A stretch of DNA of 64,000 nt, taken from assembly GCA_947475545.1 (NCBI GenBank), contig CANJLL010000001.1:819734-883733 (forward strand), in the 5' to 3' direction. The notes beneath the pieces are model-generated. The model searched no databases, was not told the origin of the DNA, and saw nothing but the letters and a program-made list of their open reading frames with translations. Below, piece after piece: positions 1-9,500 of this stretch. The stretch's first letter is position 1. Every line of letters begins with the position of its first letter. This DNA comes from Chloroflexota bacterium (GTDB lineage: Bacteria; Chloroflexota; Limnocylindria; Limnocylindrales; CSP1-4). Both the position numbers and the translations under genes were made by a program.

Positions 1-1
1 G

Positions 2-970
2 GGCTTCGACGCCATCATGGTCACGGACCACGTCCACAAGTCATTCGAGAAGCACCGCAGCAGCCCCCCGGCGTCAGGCTGGTTCAAGGACTCGTCCAAC
101 ACGGAGGAGCCGGTCCACTTCGACGCCGTGACATCCCTCTCGTTTCTGGGCGGGATGACCAGCCGCATCCGGCTGGGCGTGGGCGTGATGGCCATGCCGC
201 TGCGCGACCCCGTGACCCTCGCCAAGGGGCTGTCCACCCTCGACGCGCTGTCGCGCGGCCGCCTGCTCCTGGGCGTGGGCGTGTGCAACGTCACCGACAA
301 GCCCGAGTTCGAGGCCCTGGGCAAGCCGTTCCTGCCCTACGCGGAGCGGTACCTCCAGCTGTCCGAGAGCATCGACGCCATGCGCGAGATCTGGGAGCAC
401 GAGAAGGCCACGTTCCACGGTCGGTACGTGGCCTTCCAGGACCTGATCGTCTTTCCCAAGCCGGCCAGGCGCATCCCGGTCTGGATCGGCTGCGGGTCGC
501 TCTCCAAGGGCGCCGACCACCCGGCGGTGCGCTTCACGCTGGACCACGCCGACGGCTGGCTCTTCCCGTTCCTCGCCAACCCGGACGAGGTGGGCGCCAT
601 GATCACGGACTTCCGCGCCACGGCGGACGAAGTGGGCCGTGACCTGGCGGGCTTTGACTACGTGATCCAGCGCCGGATCAGCGTGGGAACCACGGAGGCG
701 GAGGCCCATGCCAACGTGGACTGGGTGGCGCAGGAACAGACCGACATGTGGAAGTGGGCGGGCTACATGCACGCACAGGGGACGTCCGGCTTCGACGCCA
801 ACCTGGCCAACATCTCGCTCGGCACGCCGGCGGATATCCGGGCACTGGTGCGGCGCTATGCGGCAGCAGGCGCCACGATGATGGAGATCGTGCCCGCGTT
901 CGCGACCTACGACCAACTGCTCCGGCAGCTCCGGCTGGTCGGCGAAGAGGTCCTGCCCGAGTTCGCCTGA
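2..970 (+). CDS. LLM-class F420-dependent oxidoreductase (5' truncated by window edge)
   Basis: Luciferase-like monooxygenase-family flavin/F420 oxidoreductase; members reduce or oxidise substrates with F420 or FMN on a TIM barrel. Visible family blocks are TDHV near the N-terminus, a SRIRLGVGV-like strand, the DALSRGRLLLGVG block and PVWIGCGS, followed by the usual C-terminal helix region. The reading frame is open to the first base (GFDAI precedes the first ATG at 17), so the true start lies upstream and roughly the first 30-40 residues are missing. It ends with TGA at 968-970 and converges with the GntR gene. The family is clear; substrate and cofactor (F420 versus FMN) cannot be read from sequence. 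Confidence 0.85.
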   Translation, partial: GFDAIMVTDHVHKSFEKHRSSPPASGWFKDSSNTEEPVHFDAVTSLSFLGGMTSRIRLGVGVMAMPLRDPVTLAKGLSTLDALSRGRLLLGVGVCNVTDKPEFEALGKPFLPYAERYLQLSESIDAMREIWEHEKATFHGRYVAFQDLIVFPKPARRIPVWIGCGSLSKGADHPAVRFTLDHADGWLFPFLANPDEVGAMITDFRATADEVGRDLAGFDYVIQRRISVGTTEAEAHANVDWVAQEQTDMWKWAGYMHAQGTSGFDANLANISLGTPADIRALVRRYAAAGATMMEIVPAFATYDQLLRQLRLVGEEVLPEFA

Positions 971-1030
971 TCCGGGTCGGGAGCCGCGGCGGCCGCGATC
1001 ACGGCGTCGCCAATCCCGGCGGCGGCCGAC

Positions 1031-1759
1031 TCAGCGGCGGCGGCCCGTCCTGGGCTCGATGTTCAGCTTCAGCCCGGTCGAACCGGGCGAGGCCATGGCC
1101 GCGAAGAGCGCCTCCATCACGCGAACACGGCTCGATTCCACCTGCCGGCGTGCGATGTCGTGCGCTTGGTGGTGGTTGCCCTTGAGCAGGGCGGCGATCA
1201 GGTCGGCGTGCTGGCCGTGGTGGTCCTTGACGGCTGTCCGCAGGTCCAGCCCGGCCAGGTAGAGCCGCTGCAGCTCCTCCAGCGTGTGGCGGAGGGTGGC
1301 CGCCAGCCGCGCGTTGCCGCTGGCCTCCGCCAGCGCCACGTGGAAGTCGCGGTTTCGGGTGACAAACGCCACGAACTCCTCGGGCGGCTCCCCGCCCGGG
1401 TCCCCGGCCAGGTCGCGCAGGAGCCGAAGCTGATCGGGGGTCGCGTGCTCCGCCGCCGCCGAGGCCGCGGCGGGCTCCAGGAGCAGCAGCATGTGGAAGA
1501 TCTCCTGGACATCCGCCAGCGCGATCTCCCGGACCCGGTACCCCTGGCGAGGCAGGACCTCAACGAACCCCTCGTAGGCAAGGATCGCGAGTGCTTCCCG
1601 GATGGGCGTCTTGCTGACCTCGAGGGTCTCGGCCAGGCGGCCCTCATTCAGGCTGGCGCCGGGGGCCAGCTGGCAGGTCAGGATCTGCGCCTTGAGGATC
1701 CGGTAGACGCGCTCGCTGGCCGGTCCACGGTCGGCGGGACGGTCGGTGGTGGTGTGCAA
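1031..1759 (-). CDS. GntR-family (FCD/FadR-type) transcriptional regulator
   Basis: DNA-binding metabolite-responsive repressor or activator. An N-terminal winged HTH (ERVYRILKAQIL..., with EVSKTPIREAL as recognition region) is followed by a helical FCD ligand domain holding the metal-ligand-type residues in NRDFHVALAEAS and the C-terminal H-A-x-L/I segment. I chose the TTG at 1759 because GAGGA sits 6-7 nt upstream and it gives 242 residues, typical for the family. An ATG at 1825 (264 aa) is the alternative; it has no Shine-Dalgarno and would add an unstructured extension. It is divergent from the cation transporter, and an inverted repeat (1794-1807) lies between them. Confidence 0.85.
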   Translation of the reverse strand: MHTTTDRPADRGPASERVYRILKAQILTCQLAPGASLNEGRLAETLEVSKTPIREALAILAYEGFVEVLPRQGYRVREIALADVQEIFHMLLLLEPAAASAAAEHATPDQLRLLRDLAGDPGGEPPEEFVAFVTRNRDFHVALAEASGNARLAATLRHTLEELQRLYLAGLDLRTAVKDHHGQHADLIAALLKGNHHQAHDIARRQVESSRVRVMEALFAAMASPGSTGLKLNIEPRTGRRR

Positions 1760-1793
1760 GGCGTCCTCGACTCCGGATCCGCTGCGTTGACTT

Positions 1794-1807
1794 TGTGCAA
1801 TATCACA
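1794..1807. promoter_or_regulatory. Candidate operator: inverted repeat TGTG-N6-CACA
   Basis: Imperfect palindrome TGTGCAATATCACA in the divergent interval between the GntR gene (if it starts at 1759) and the His-rich transporter. Position and symmetry fit an autoregulatory GntR/FCD operator. If the regulator instead starts at 1825, the site lies inside its coding region and the call weakens. Confidence 0.35.
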
Positions 1808-1931
1808 CGTCTCTTGACCGCACATCTGGATGACAGATCGGGCCAGGCTGTTGCTCACCATCATGCACTCGGGCGGGTGGCGCGACAAGCGAGGAGGCGG
1901 CGGCGATCCGGGCGGATGCAGGGAGAACACC

Positions 1932-3200
1932 TTGGCTGACCCCGCGGCTGGCGAGACCGGCACGCACGCGCACCCGCACCCACATCCCCACCCGCATCCG
2001 CATCCGGCCAAGGCCGAGCCGGCAATGCCGGCCCCTGCCGGCCACGAGCACCCGCATCCCCATCCCCACCCGCACGACCACGACGACGGCAGCGACGGGC
2101 ACTCGCATGGTGCCGACGATCATGGGCACTCGCACGACGATGACGGCGAGCACGGCCACTCGCACGGCCCGGGTGGCCACAGCCACGCCACCAGCACGCT
2201 GGGCAAGATCTACGAGATGTTCGTGGGCCATAGCCACGACCCGGGCGACCAGATCGACGAGGCGCTCGAGAGCGACAAGCGCGGCATCCGGGCACTGAAG
2301 CTCTCGCTGATCGGCCTGGCTGTCACCGCCACGCTCCAGTTGCTGGTCTTCGCCATCTCAGACTCGGTCGGCCTCCTAGCCGACACCATCCACAACTTCG
2401 CGGACGCGCTGACCGCGGTCCCGCTCTGGATCGCCTTCATCCTGGGAGCACGGGCGGCCAACCGGCGCTACACGTTTGGCTACCGCCGCACCGAGGATCT
2501 CGCCGGGCTCTTCATCCTGCTGATGATCGCCCTCTCGTCGATCATCGCGGCCGTCGTATCCGCGATCCGGCTGGTCAACCCTGAACCGGTCAGCAACCCG
2601 CTCGCCGTCGCTGCGGCCGGGTTCATCGGCTTCCTTGGCAACGAGCTGGTCGCGGTCTTCCAGATCCGGGAGGGCAAGGCCATCGGCTCGGCGGCCCTGG
2701 TCGCCGACGGCTACCACGCCCGGACGGACGGGCTGACATCGCTCGCAGTCGTCGTCGGTGCGGGCGGCGTCTACGTGGACTTCCCGCTGGCGGATCCCAT
2801 CGTTGGCCTGCTCATCTCGATCACGATCATCCTCGCGCTCAAGCAGGCGACATCCCAGGTCCTGGCGCGCCTCATGGACGCCATCGACCCGGCGATGGTC
2901 ACCCGTGTCGAGGAGCTCGCACGATCGGTCGAAGGCGTGCAGGCGGTGGACCGTGTGCGGCTCCGATGGCTGGGCCACAGCCTGGAGGCCGGCCTCGCCA
3001 TCACCGTGGATGCCGGCCTGACCGTCACACAGGGCCACGTCATCTCCGAAAAGGTCCGCGGCAAGCTCTTCCACCGGGTGCGACGCCTGGAGACGGCGAT
3101 CATTCACGTGGATCCGTCGGGCCCCGGCCCGGAGCTGGACGGCGGCCTGACCCACCACCACGACCAGCCGAGGTGGCACGAGGCGGGCTCGCCCGCCTGA
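1932..3200 (+). CDS. Cation diffusion facilitator transporter with long His-rich N-terminus
   Basis: Inner-membrane proton-coupled efflux of divalent metals (Zn, Co, Cd, Ni or Fe). The first ~90 residues are almost entirely His/Pro/Asp/Gly repeats (HPHPHP, HSHDDD), a metal-buffering segment. Six transmembrane helices follow. The metal site is visible as ADTIHNFAD in TM2 and DGYHARTD in TM5 (HxxxD pairs), and a cytoplasmic ferredoxin-like dimerisation domain closes the protein. Start chosen at TTG 1932, 6 nt after AGGGAGA; the upstream ATG at 1830 would add a low-complexity leader across the regulatory interval. Metal specificity is not determinable. The gene end contains an AGGCGGGC/GCCCGCCT hairpin overlapping the stop. 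Confidence 0.9.
   Translation: MADPAAGETGTHAHPHPHPHPHPHPAKAEPAMPAPAGHEHPHPHPHPHDHDDGSDGHSHGADDHGHSHDDDGEHGHSHGPGGHSHATSTLGKIYEMFVGHSHDPGDQIDEALESDKRGIRALKLSLIGLAVTATLQLLVFAISDSVGLLADTIHNFADALTAVPLWIAFILGARAANRRYTFGYRRTEDLAGLFILLMIALSSIIAAVVSAIRLVNPEPVSNPLAVAAAGFIGFLGNELVAVFQIREGKAIGSAALVADGYHARTDGLTSLAVVVGAGGVYVDFPLADPIVGLLISITIILALKQATSQVLARLMDAIDPAMVTRVEELARSVEGVQAVDRVRLRWLGHSLEAGLAITVDAGLTVTQGHVISEKVRGKLFHRVRRLETAIIHVDPSGPGPELDGGLTHHHDQPRWHEAGSPA
1968..2210 (+). repeat. His-codon-rich low-complexity tract
   Basis: Repeated CAC/CAT-CCG/CCC codons encode alternating His-Pro and then His-Ser/Asp-rich stretches of the transporter's N-terminus. Being internally repetitive, it is prone to length variation between strains. 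Confidence 0.8.
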
Positions 3201-3219
3201 CGCCCGCCACTCCCGTGCA

Positions 3220-3252
3220 ATCGGCCGGCGACGCCTCGCGCCGACGGCCGAT
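3220..3252. terminator. Hairpin between convergent genes
   Basis: Perfect 8-bp stem ATCGGCCG (3220-3227) / CGGCCGAT (3245-3252) with a 17-nt loop, in the short gap between the convergent cation transporter and the lipoprotein. There is no U-run, so it is a plausible but unproven bidirectional terminator. Confidence 0.45.
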
Positions 3253-3266
3253 CCCGGCCCCCGGAC

Positions 3267-3764
3267 CTACTTGGGGAGCGCCCCAAAGTTGGAATGGGCC
3301 GACAGCCGCCAGGCCCCGTCCATCCAGCGGAAGACCGAGAGGCGCGGCGCCGTCGTGGTCTGGGCCACGCCGTTGATCGTTTCCGAGGTCGTGAGGCGAT
3401 AGCTCACCACGAGGACGTCGCCGCCCTGCGTCCCGACGAGGTTGGCGATCTTGAATGTCGCCACGACGGCGCTCTTGAGCAGATAGGCATCCTTGTTGAG
3501 CTGATCCCCCGTGTCTCGGACGAGCTGGAACTCGGGCGACAGGAACGTCTTGAGCCGGTCCGCCTTCGCCGCGTCCGGCTGCTGCAGGATGGTCAAAAAC
3601 TCGTTGACCAGCGAGGCGCCCTGAGCGGCCGGGTCGGTGGTCGGCGGAGCAGCGGGGGTGGAGGTGGCCGCGGAGCAGGCGGACAGCAGGATGGCTGCCG
3701 CTCCGAGCAGGGCAACGATCAGCGCGCCTCGACGGCGGAGTGCGCGAACGGGGTTCTGGAGCAT
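3267..3764 (-). CDS. Putative lipoprotein with NTF2/SnoaL-like domain
   Basis: 165-residue exported protein of unknown function. The N-terminus has a positive stretch, a hydrophobic helix and the lipobox LLSAC, so it is probably lipid-anchored. After a Thr/Pro linker, the alternation of helices and strands (VNEFLTILQQPD..., FLSPEFQLVR, VVSYRLTTS, VFRWMDGAWRLSAHSNF) resembles the cone-shaped NTF2/SnoaL fold; that is inference from pattern only. The ATG at 3764 is supported by TACCAT six nt upstream, which predicts leaderless transcription. Confidence 0.7.
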   Translation of the reverse strand: MLQNPVRALRRRGALIVALLGAAAILLSACSAATSTPAAPPTTDPAAQGASLVNEFLTILQQPDAAKADRLKTFLSPEFQLVRDTGDQLNKDAYLLKSAVVATFKIANLVGTQGGDVLVVSYRLTTSETINGVAQTTTAPRLSVFRWMDGAWRLSAHSNFGALPK

Positions 3765-3770
3765 GGTGAA

Positions 3771-3776
3771 ATGGTA
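3771..3776 (-). promoter_or_regulatory. Leaderless -10 (TACCAT) for lipoprotein
   Basis: TACCAT ends 6 nt before the ATG at 3764 with no Shine-Dalgarno in between, so transcription should start at the start codon. Confidence 0.55.
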
Positions 3777-3992
3777 CCCGAAGCGCGTCCCACGCGGGCG
3801 CGACGTCCCTTCCGCTGCGCGATGGTACAACCGGCTCGCAGCAGATCCGAAGCGGCCAGAGGTCACGAAGTCCGGGCCCAAAGACCCCGTGTTGGTGGCG
3901 CCGCCCGCGGGCCAGCGGATCGACGGGTCACGGTGTCGCCTACTTGCCGGGTGTCGAGCGCCGCAGTCCAGGGGTGCCGGTAATCTGGTCTG

Positions 3993-4583
3993 TCATCGAG
4001 GGCTCCCATCGGGTGATCGATGCGCGCGGGCACCGACGATCGCCAGGACACCCACGCTCACCTCGGCCAGCACCGCGAGACCCAGGCCCGCCAGGGCGGT
4101 ATGCGGCGGCAACGGCACGCGGTTGGAGCCGAGGATCGTCAGGAGCGCGTTCAGCAGGGTCGCGATCACCAACAGCGCGCCGACAGCGCGCGGCCAACCG
4201 CCGGCCCGGGCGAGCGCGACGCCGAGGAGCAGGGCACCCAGGAAGGCGGCCAGCGCACCGCCAACCTCCAGCAGGAAGACCGGCGAGCCGGGGACCCAGC
4301 CATCGGGCGAAGCCGAGACGAGGATCGAGAAGGTGAGCTCCGACGCGGGCCCGGCGGCCAGCAGGGCCAGCCCCACGTGGACCACCCGGCCGCGCACCGG
4401 CGGGGCGACCGCGAGGATGGCCAGACCGAGGGCGAGCGCGCCGAGGGCCGCATTCACGATGAGGCCCTGGGTGTTCGTCTCGCCGAAGCCCACCCCTGCA
4501 CCGTCCAGGTAGGCCACGAAGGCGATGCCCACGAGGGCGCCTCCCGCGACGACCAGCGATCCACCGATCCCGCTCAGCGTCAT
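3993..4583 (-). CDS. Hypothetical multi-pass membrane protein
   Basis: 196 residues, very hydrophobic, with about six predicted helices rich in Ala, Gly and Leu and short loops, and a charged Arg/Ser/Pro-rich C-terminal tail. No catalytic motif or recognised family is visible. The ATG at 4583 follows an AGGAGGGAG Shine-Dalgarno at good spacing, so this start is well supported. The downstream neighbour is the lipoprotein gene on the same strand. Confidence 0.65.
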   Translation of the reverse strand: MTLSGIGGSLVVAGGALVGIAFVAYLDGAGVGFGETNTQGLIVNAALGALALGLAILAVAPPVRGRVVHVGLALLAAGPASELTFSILVSASPDGWVPGSPVFLLEVGGALAAFLGALLLGVALARAGGWPRAVGALLVIATLLNALLTILGSNRVPLPPHTALAGLGLAVLAEVSVGVLAIVGARAHRSPDGSPR

Positions 4584-4611
4584 GGCCGATCTCCCTCCTG
4601 CGTGCGGCATC

Positions 4612-5649
4612 TCATGCTCTCGAGAGGCCGATGCTAGCCCGTTGCGGCCGAACCCACGGCCCAATGGACCGTGGGCAAGGGCCCTTTGTCACGAGCCGCC
4701 TCGAGGCGGCTCGCGGGTGAGCTGACGACGGTGCCAGAGTCAGTCCCAAGGCGGCCCGGATCCCTCGGCGGCCCGGCGAGGCTGGCCGGGACCAGCGACG
4801 CCCGGCCGAGACGGGAGGGCCTGGAGTCGGCTTCACGGCTGGCGCTCCCAGCCACGGCCGAGCGTCGCGGCCGCGGGCCACCTTCGGCTTGGCGACGACG
4901 CTGAAGGGGGCCGCGAAGACGGGAAGATCCGCCGATGCCAGCGGCCCGTAGGCGCCGATGCTCGACACGGCGTGGCATGCCCCGGCCGTCGGGTAGAGGG
5001 TCTGCGACGTGTGGGCCGTGAGGATCGTGATGGTGTCGGCCGGGTAGTAGACGCGCGACCCGAGGAGCCATCCCGAGCGGACGACCTCGAACGCGGACAG
5101 GAGCACCGGCCCCGTGCAGTTGCCCGATTCGTAGAAGGCGGCGACGCCGGACCCAAGGCCGACGGCGGGGGTTTGCACCAGGCCGGTCGCCTGGACGTTG
5201 AGCGAGATCAGGCCCGACCCGACCTGCACGATGACGCTATTCGGCCCTTCGAAGAGGCCAACCTGCTGGCCGGCGGCATCCACCACCACCAGCTGGGCGT
5301 TGCTGATGCCGGCCGGCCCTGGCGGCCCAACGGGTGTCCCGGGAACGCCGGCGGGACCCTGTGGACCGGTGGCACCGGGGGCGCTCAGCTGGCCTGACGC
5401 ACCGGCCGGGCCCTGGACGCCCGTGGCACCCGTGCCGCCGGGATCGCCAGCCGGGCCCTGGACGCCCCAGTCGAGCGGCGACTCCTTCGCTTGGCAACTG
5501 GCCGACGGGTCGATGATCCGGACGTCGCCCTGCTTGTCCACGCACGCATGGATGACGTCTGCGCCGCCGCCCGCGGCATAGGCCGTGCCACCCACCAGCA
5601 GGGCGGAGGCAACGAAGACGACCAGGTAGCGACGACCTCTCAGGTGCAT
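4612..5649 (-). CDS. Exported collagen-like Gly-X-Y repeat protein
   Basis: Cell-surface or secreted protein. The start at 5649 follows GGAGGAG. A signal peptide with cleavage near AYAAG leads into a short Cys-containing module (HACVDKQGDVRI...SCQAKE...LDW) common before bacterial collagen-like regions, then about 20 Gly-X-Y triplets (GPAGDPG, GPQGPAG). A C-terminal globular part of about 150 residues has two Cys. The last ~95 residues (after VVAKPK, about base 4905) are Arg/Pro-rich and do not resemble folded protein; that DNA includes a perfect 22-bp palindrome. The natural end may be near base 4900 with a lost stop or frameshift. It is divergent from an ECF sigma factor. Confidence 0.75.
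   Translation of the reverse strand: MHLRGRRYLVVFVASALLVGGTAYAAGGGADVIHACVDKQGDVRIIDPSASCQAKESPLDWGVQGPAGDPGGTGATGVQGPAGASGQLSAPGATGPQGPAGVPGTPVGPPGPAGISNAQLVVVDAAGQQVGLFEGPNSVIVQVGSGLISLNVQATGLVQTPAVGLGSGVAAFYESGNCTGPVLLSAFEVVRSGWLLGSRVYYPADTITILTAHTSQTLYPTAGACHAVSSIGAYGPLASADLPVFAAPFSVVAKPKVARGRDARPWLGAPAVKPTPGPPVSAGRRWSRPASPGRRGIRAALGLTLAPSSAHPRAASRRLVTKGPCPRSIGPWVRPQRASIGLSRA
4692..4713. repeat. Perfect 22-bp palindrome in distal collagen-like gene
   Basis: CGAGCCGCCTC followed immediately by its reverse complement. It lies inside the low-complexity C-terminal extension of the collagen-like ORF, where a terminator would be expected if the gene originally ended earlier. Confidence 0.6.
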
Positions 5650-5903
5650 GACGCGCTCCTCCAATGGCCATGATCCCGAGCAGCTTCGCGTCGAGGAGCG
5701 TCGATCGAATGGTCGGCGGCTCAGCGAGCCTCGCGTCCGACATGACGCGGCCGCTGGCGAATCGTTACGGGGGGTGCCGCTGCCCAGATTGAGCCGCACC
5801 GCCCGAAGAATTGGGCTGCAGCCCAATCCGGCCGGGCCCGACTTAGACCCACCGTTCGAACCAGGCCCGGCGCCGCCGGGGCCCAGAACGGAAGGGTCGT
5901 CAG

Positions 5904-6416
5904 ATGTGTGAAGCAGATCGACTGGTCATCGAGACGGCGTACTCGCTGCACTACGGGTCGATGGTGCGACGCCTCACCGCGCGGACCCGCGATGCGGCCG
6001 TCGCCGAGGACCTGGCCCAGGAGGCCTTCCTCCGGCTGCTGGGCGAGGTCAACGCCGGGCGGACCCCCGACGACATCCCCGCCTGGCTCCAGCGGGTGGC
6101 AATGAACCTGGTCGCCAGCCGCGGGCGCCACCTCATGGTGGTCAACCGGCGTGACGGACAGGTCCCGATCCCGGCAGGGTCGCCCAACCCCGAGCACGAG
6201 GCGCTGGACAAGGAAGTCGGCGACGCGCTGCGCACCGCGCTGGCCGACCTGCCGACCGACGATCGCCGGGCCATGCTGCTCGCCGCGCACGGCTATCGCG
6301 GCCAGGAGATCGCGACCTTGGTGGCACGGACACCCGGGGCCACCCGGACCCTCCTGTTCCGGGCCCGGGCCAGGGTCCGCGAGCAGCTCCTGGTCGCCGG
6401 ATTCGGGCCCGCGTGA
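5904..6416 (+). CDS. ECF-type RNA polymerase sigma factor
   Basis: 170-residue sigma-70-family protein with region 2 (HYGSMVRRLTARTRD...AEDLAQEAFLRL), a linker, and region 4 HTH (ALADLPTDDRRAMLLAAHGYRGQEIATLV). It would redirect RNA polymerase to an unknown regulon. A GGAAGGG sequence 7-8 nt upstream supports the ATG. No anti-sigma gene is adjacent; it is divergent from the collagen-like protein, which is a possible target. The next gene on the same strand is the large LuxR regulator, 102 nt away. Confidence 0.85.
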   Translation: MCEADRLVIETAYSLHYGSMVRRLTARTRDAAVAEDLAQEAFLRLLGEVNAGRTPDDIPAWLQRVAMNLVASRGRHLMVVNRRDGQVPIPAGSPNPEHEALDKEVGDALRTALADLPTDDRRAMLLAAHGYRGQEIATLVARTPGATRTLLFRARARVREQLLVAGFGPA

Positions 6417-6503
6417 CCTGGGCTCGATGGGCCTGGTCCCGGCACCGGCGGTAGGCGTCAAGGCTGGCAGTCGCCAAGCCGGAATCGGGCGAGGACCGAG
6501 GCG

Positions 6504-6509
6504 TATGAT
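6504..6509 (+). promoter_or_regulatory. Leaderless -10 (TATGAT) for LuxR/AAA regulator
   Basis: TATGAT ends 9 nt before the GTG at 6519; no ribosome-binding site is present. Confidence 0.55.
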
Positions 6510-6518
6510 CGCGCCACG

Positions 6519-9500
6519 GTGGCCGAGATCCTGGAGCGTCGTGCGTTCGTCGGACGTGCCCATGAGCTGGCACGGCTGAACAGGCGGCTTGCCGCGATCG
6601 GCGGCTCCACGGCCCCGGCGGGCGCCACCGGCCCCACGGACTCCACGGACTCCACGGGCTCCACGGTGATCGTCGCGGGCGAAGCCGGGATCGGGAAGAC
6701 CCGCCTGGTCGCGCGATTCCTGGAGGACGCCGCGGCGGCGGGCGCGATGGTGCTCCAGGGCTCGTGCCTCGCCGTGACGGCCAACGAGATCCCGTATGGG
6801 CCCTTCATCGAGATTCTCCGCCGGCTGGTCCGGACCACCCCGCCGGAGCGATTGCCGGCGGTGCTCGGCCCCGCGCGCGGCGAGCTCGCGCGGCTGCTCC
6901 CCGAGCTGGCCCCGAGGGTCGTCGACCTCCCGCCCGCGTCCGGCCTGGACCCGATGGCGCAGGTCCGCCTCTTCGAGCCGGTCGTCGGGCTACTGGGGCG
7001 GTTGGCCCGAGCCGGCGTGCTGGTCCTCGTGATCGAGGACGTCCAGTGGGCGGATCGATCGACGCGCGATCTTGTTGGCTACCTGGTGCGTGCGCTCCGG
7101 GAGGAGCGTGCGCTGGTGATCCTCACGGCTCGAACCGAAGGGATCCGGAGCGATCCGGCGGCCACGGCCTTCCTCAGCCAGCTCGAACGCGGACAGGGTG
7201 TCGAACGGATCGACCTGGGACCGCTGGGCCGCGCCGATGTTGCCGCACAGATGGCCGCGCTGCTGCAGCAGGCGCCTGACGGCGCCCTGGTCGACCGCAT
7301 CCTGGAGCGGGCTGACGGCAATCCGTTCTTCGTCGAGGAGCTGGTGCTCGCGACGCCCGGCCACCCCGGCGGGGCGCTGCCCGCGGTCCTCCGCGACGTC
7401 CTCGCCGCCCGGGTCGGGGGTCTTTCGCCAGCCACCCGGGATGTGCTCCGGGTGGCCGCGCTCTCGGGCCGCCGGATCGATGACGACCTCCTGGCGACCG
7501 CGCTCGGCATCGCGCCACGCGTGCTGGCCGTGGCGCTGCGCGAGGCGTTCGACAGCGGCATCCTGGTCCGGGTGGACACCCCGAGTGGGCCAACCTCCGC
7601 CTTCCGCCACGAGCTGCTGCGCGAGGCGGTGGACGAAGAGGTCTTCCCGGCCGAGCGGGTCGCGCTCCACCTGGCGTTCGCCGAGGCGCTCGAAGGGCGC
7701 CACTCAGGGGGGCGTCCCGTGCCGCCCGCCGAACTCGCTTATCACTGGGACCGCGCGGGCCGCCCGGATCGCGCGCTGGCGCCGCTGATCGAGGCGTGCC
7801 TGGACGCCGAGCGGGTCTACGCGTTCGGGGACGCATTGCGGCTCTGGGACCAGGCGCGGGTCGCGTGTGAGCGGGCTCCATCTGCCGCCACGGGGCTGGC
7901 GCTCGACCTCGCGGGGATCCTCGAGCGAGGCGCCGAGGCGGCCGGGCTTGCCGGCGAGTACGGTCATGCCGTCGAGCTGGTTCGAGCCGCGCTGGAGGTG
8001 GTGGACCAGGCGGTGGATCCCTCTCGTGCCGCCCACCTGCTTGGGCGGCTCCGCTGGTTCCTCTGGGAGTCCGGCGACCGGGTCGGCGCAACCAGGGCGC
8101 TCGACGCGTCCCTCCGCCTCATCCCCCGCGATCCGCCCACCGTCGCCCTGGCACGGGCTCTCGGCCAGCTGGCCGGCCTCGAGCTCCGGTCACAGGCGTA
8201 CGAGGCGGCGCGGGCCCATGCCGAAGAGGCCATGGTGGTGGCCAGGGCCGCGGGCGCGCCGGCCGAGATGGCGCTCGCGATGGGCGTGCTCGGCTGGGCG
8301 GAGGCCGTGTTCGGGGACGTCGACGGCGGCATCACGCGGCTCCGCGAGGCCGCCTCGATGGCGGAGCGCCTCGGCTCGGTGGAGGGGATTGCGCTGGCCG
8401 CCGGCAGCCTCGTCTCCCTGCTCGATCGCGTGGGTCGGCCGGCAGAGGCCATCGCGGCCGCGCTCGACGGCTACGCCCTGGTGGAGCGGCTGGGTGTGGC
8501 GCGTTCGCAGGGCGGGCTGTTGCTGGGGTTCGCGGCCCGGGCTCAGATCACACTCGGGAGACTCGACGAGGCCGAGCGATCCACCCACACGGGGCTGGCC
8601 CTGCACCCGGGCGGCCCAGCGGAGGTCTGCCTGCTGGTGAACAGCGGCCGCGTGCACACATACCGCGGCGCGTTCGAGGAGGCCGGCGCGCTGCTCCGTC
8701 GGGCCCGGGAGATCGACGACGGCCTCGGCAAGACGGAGTTCCGGGTGGCGCTCCTCGCGGCGCAGGTCGAGCTGGCCGCCTGGTCGGGGCGCCCGCGGGA
8801 TGGCCGTGACGCGGTATCGGAAGCGCTCGCGATCGATCCGCACGCCGGGCCACCGGAGCCGGACCTGGCGTGGGTCGCGGTATTCGGGCTGCGGGCAGAG
8901 GCGGACCTCGCTGAGGCCGCGCGAGCGGCGCATGACGACGCCGGCCTCGCCCGGTCCGTCGCGATCGGCGGCCAGATCATCGCGGCCGTGTCGCAGGCGG
9001 CCGAGACGGCCGGCGCTTACCTGCCGGGGGAAGGAGCCCGTCTCCGCGGGCTGCGCGCGCTCATTGCCGCCGAGGGGTCCCGGATCGCTGGACGGGACCG
9101 GGCCCAGGATTGGTCGTCGGTCGCCGCCATCTACGGCTCGCTCGGCCGGACGTTGCCGGCCGGCTACGCGGAGTTTCGGTCAGCCGCGGCGGCGCTGCGG
9201 GATCGCGGGCCACGCGAAGAAGCCGGTCGGGCTCTCGCCTCGGCGCATGCGACGGCCACAAGGCTGGGCGCGCTGCCGCTCCAGACCATGGTCGAGGACC
9301 TGGCGCGACACGCGCGGATCGAGATCTCGGGCTCCCGCTCGTCCACCGCCAGCCCGGGTTCCGATCATCGCCTCGGCGACGCCGAACCGGTCGCCTCTTA
9401 CCACCTGACCGAGCGCGAGCTGGAGGTGCTCCGGCTGGTGGCCGGCGGCTGGACCAACCAGCAGATCGGCGACCGGCTGTTCATCACGAGGAAGACCGCG

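Noticed and set aside
1794-1807. The same inverted repeat read as a CRP/Vfr site
   Set aside because: The half-sites are TGTG/CACA without the A/T flanks of TGTGA-N6-TCACA, and no CRP gene is in view; kept only as a possible GntR operator.
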